Below are positions 5,004 through 5,647 of a stretch of 5,647 nucleotides of DNA, one piece after another. The stretch lies in the NCBI GenBank assembly GCA_030536195.1, contig JAUNQL010000077.1:1-5647 (forward strand), in the 5' to 3' direction. A program made the translations under genes and the position numbers. Position 1 is the first letter of the stretch. Every line of letters begins with the position of its first letter. Source of the stretch: Clostridia bacterium (lineage in GTDB: Bacteria > Bacillota > Clostridia > Oscillospirales > Acutalibacteraceae). Under the pieces are notes generated by a model. The model was not told where the DNA came from. It ran no database searches and was given only the letters and a program-made list of their open reading frames with translations.

Positions 5004-5647
5004 ATGAAAGGTAAACGATGGTACATCTTGTACGGCGTCGCTTTGGCGTTGCTTCCTATTCTTTTGCTTGTAATGGCGCAACTTGATTCGCCATCAGACC
5101 TTTTGGCACCGCCAAGCCTTTCGGGTACTTCACAGGAGGTCCAGACTGCTTTCCGTAAATCAATTACGGACAAGTCTGGCATCGTACTCCAGTACCCGAC
5201 ATCAGGTGACTACCGTTCTGCATTTGTAATGAGGGACATTGACGGCGATAACGAGGACGAGTGTCTCGTCTTCTATATGCTCAAGTCCGACGAGTCTACA
5301 GTACGTGTGAACGTACTCGACAAAATCGACGGACAGTGGCAGAGCCTCTATGATGAGACAGGCTATGGCTCCAAGGTTATCTCGGTTTCATTTGATGACC
5401 TAAACCGCGATGGCAAAGTTGAAATTATTACATGCTGGAGCCTCTATGAGTCCACAACATCTAAGATACTTACAATCCATGAGGTTGAGAAAAATGGTGA
5501 GAAGCCACTGGAACTTGATACTCTTGTAAACCAGTCTTACTCCTTCGCAAACATCGCGGATATGGACAGGGACGGCTATGACGAGGTTTTGGTAACATGG
5601 CTTGACACCACTGACCAAAACCATCCAAAGTCCTATGCGAGCCTCTT
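5004..5647 (+). CDS. Membrane-anchored FG-GAP/EF-hand-like repeat protein, 3' end outside the window
   Basis: The frame is open from ATG 5004 to the window edge (214 codons seen) and AAGGAGG (4988-4994) lies 9 nt before it. The N-terminus is basic (MKGKRW), followed by a hydrophobic segment (about 7-25) with no lipobox cysteine, so it is a signal anchor or an uncleaved signal and the rest should face outward. Three acidic motifs follow: DIDGDNEDE (78-86), DLNRDGKVE (132-140) and DMDRDGYDE (186-194), spaced by exactly 54 residues. Each is followed by hydrophobic beta-like residues (CLVFYM, IITCW, VLVTW). This is the pattern of calcium-binding FG-GAP/VCBS propeller blades or integrin-like repeats. 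I recognise no named family. It lies 24 bp after cdaR, where glmM often stands, and is likely co-transcribed. The function is unknown; surface sensing or binding is only a guess. Confidence 0.8.
   Translation, partial: MKGKRWYILYGVALALLPILLLVMAQLDSPSDLLAPPSLSGTSQEVQTAFRKSITDKSGIVLQYPTSGDYRSAFVMRDIDGDNEDECLVFYMLKSDESTVRVNVLDKIDGQWQSLYDETGYGSKVISVSFDDLNRDGKVEIITCWSLYESTTSKILTIHEVEKNGEKPLELDTLVNQSYSFANIADMDRDGYDEVLVTWLDTTDQNHPKSYASL

Overview
The window looks like chromosome from a low-to-mid GC Firmicute, most likely a Lachnospiraceae-type clostridium. The grounds are a cdaA-cdaR pair, an MEP-pathway ispF, strong AGGAGG-type ribosome binding sites, TTGAnn/TAAAAT promoters and a bias to ACA/CCA/TCA/GCA codons. 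The taxon is an inference from style; no marker gene fixes it.

Left part (1-1000, minus strand). A tRNA-Leu(UAA) gene occupies 664-975. It is interrupted in the anticodon loop, directly after U34, by a 225-nt group I intron with no ORF (716-940). The intron core can be folded by eye: P2, P3, P4, P6 with a GAAA loop, P7 with a bulged A and the guanosine-binding G-C pair, P8, and a GCGA-capped hairpin before the terminal G. The gene has its own promoter (995-1023) and a terminator (623-661). Beyond the terminator, pointing the opposite way, lies a decayed copy of the intron 3' end plus tRNA-Leu 3' exon (578-623). The whole 578-717 stretch is therefore an imperfect palindrome. Abutting it is a minus-strand gene for a small free-standing HNH endonuclease (54-542), whose -35 box lies inside the decayed copy. 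The arrangement suggests an intron/homing-endonuclease locus that has been rearranged.

Middle spacer (976-1177). Divergent promoters lie here. The plus-strand promoter carries three TTGTAAT repeats spaced exactly 11 bp apart around its -35, suggesting a regulator site.

Right part (1178-5647, plus strand). Six closely packed genes with no internal terminator visible look like one operon: a DUF695/RraB-like protein, a cytoplasmic cyclophilin, ispF, cdaA (4-bp overlap with ispF), cdaR (11-bp overlap with cdaA), and the start of a membrane-anchored protein with three acidic FG-GAP/EF-hand-like repeats at a 54-residue period, cut by the window edge. The operon joins c-di-AMP synthesis and its membrane regulator to isoprenoid precursor synthesis and a folding catalyst. 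The glmM gene that often follows cdaR is not next. The first two thirds of ispF has a composition unlike its own 3' end and its neighbours.
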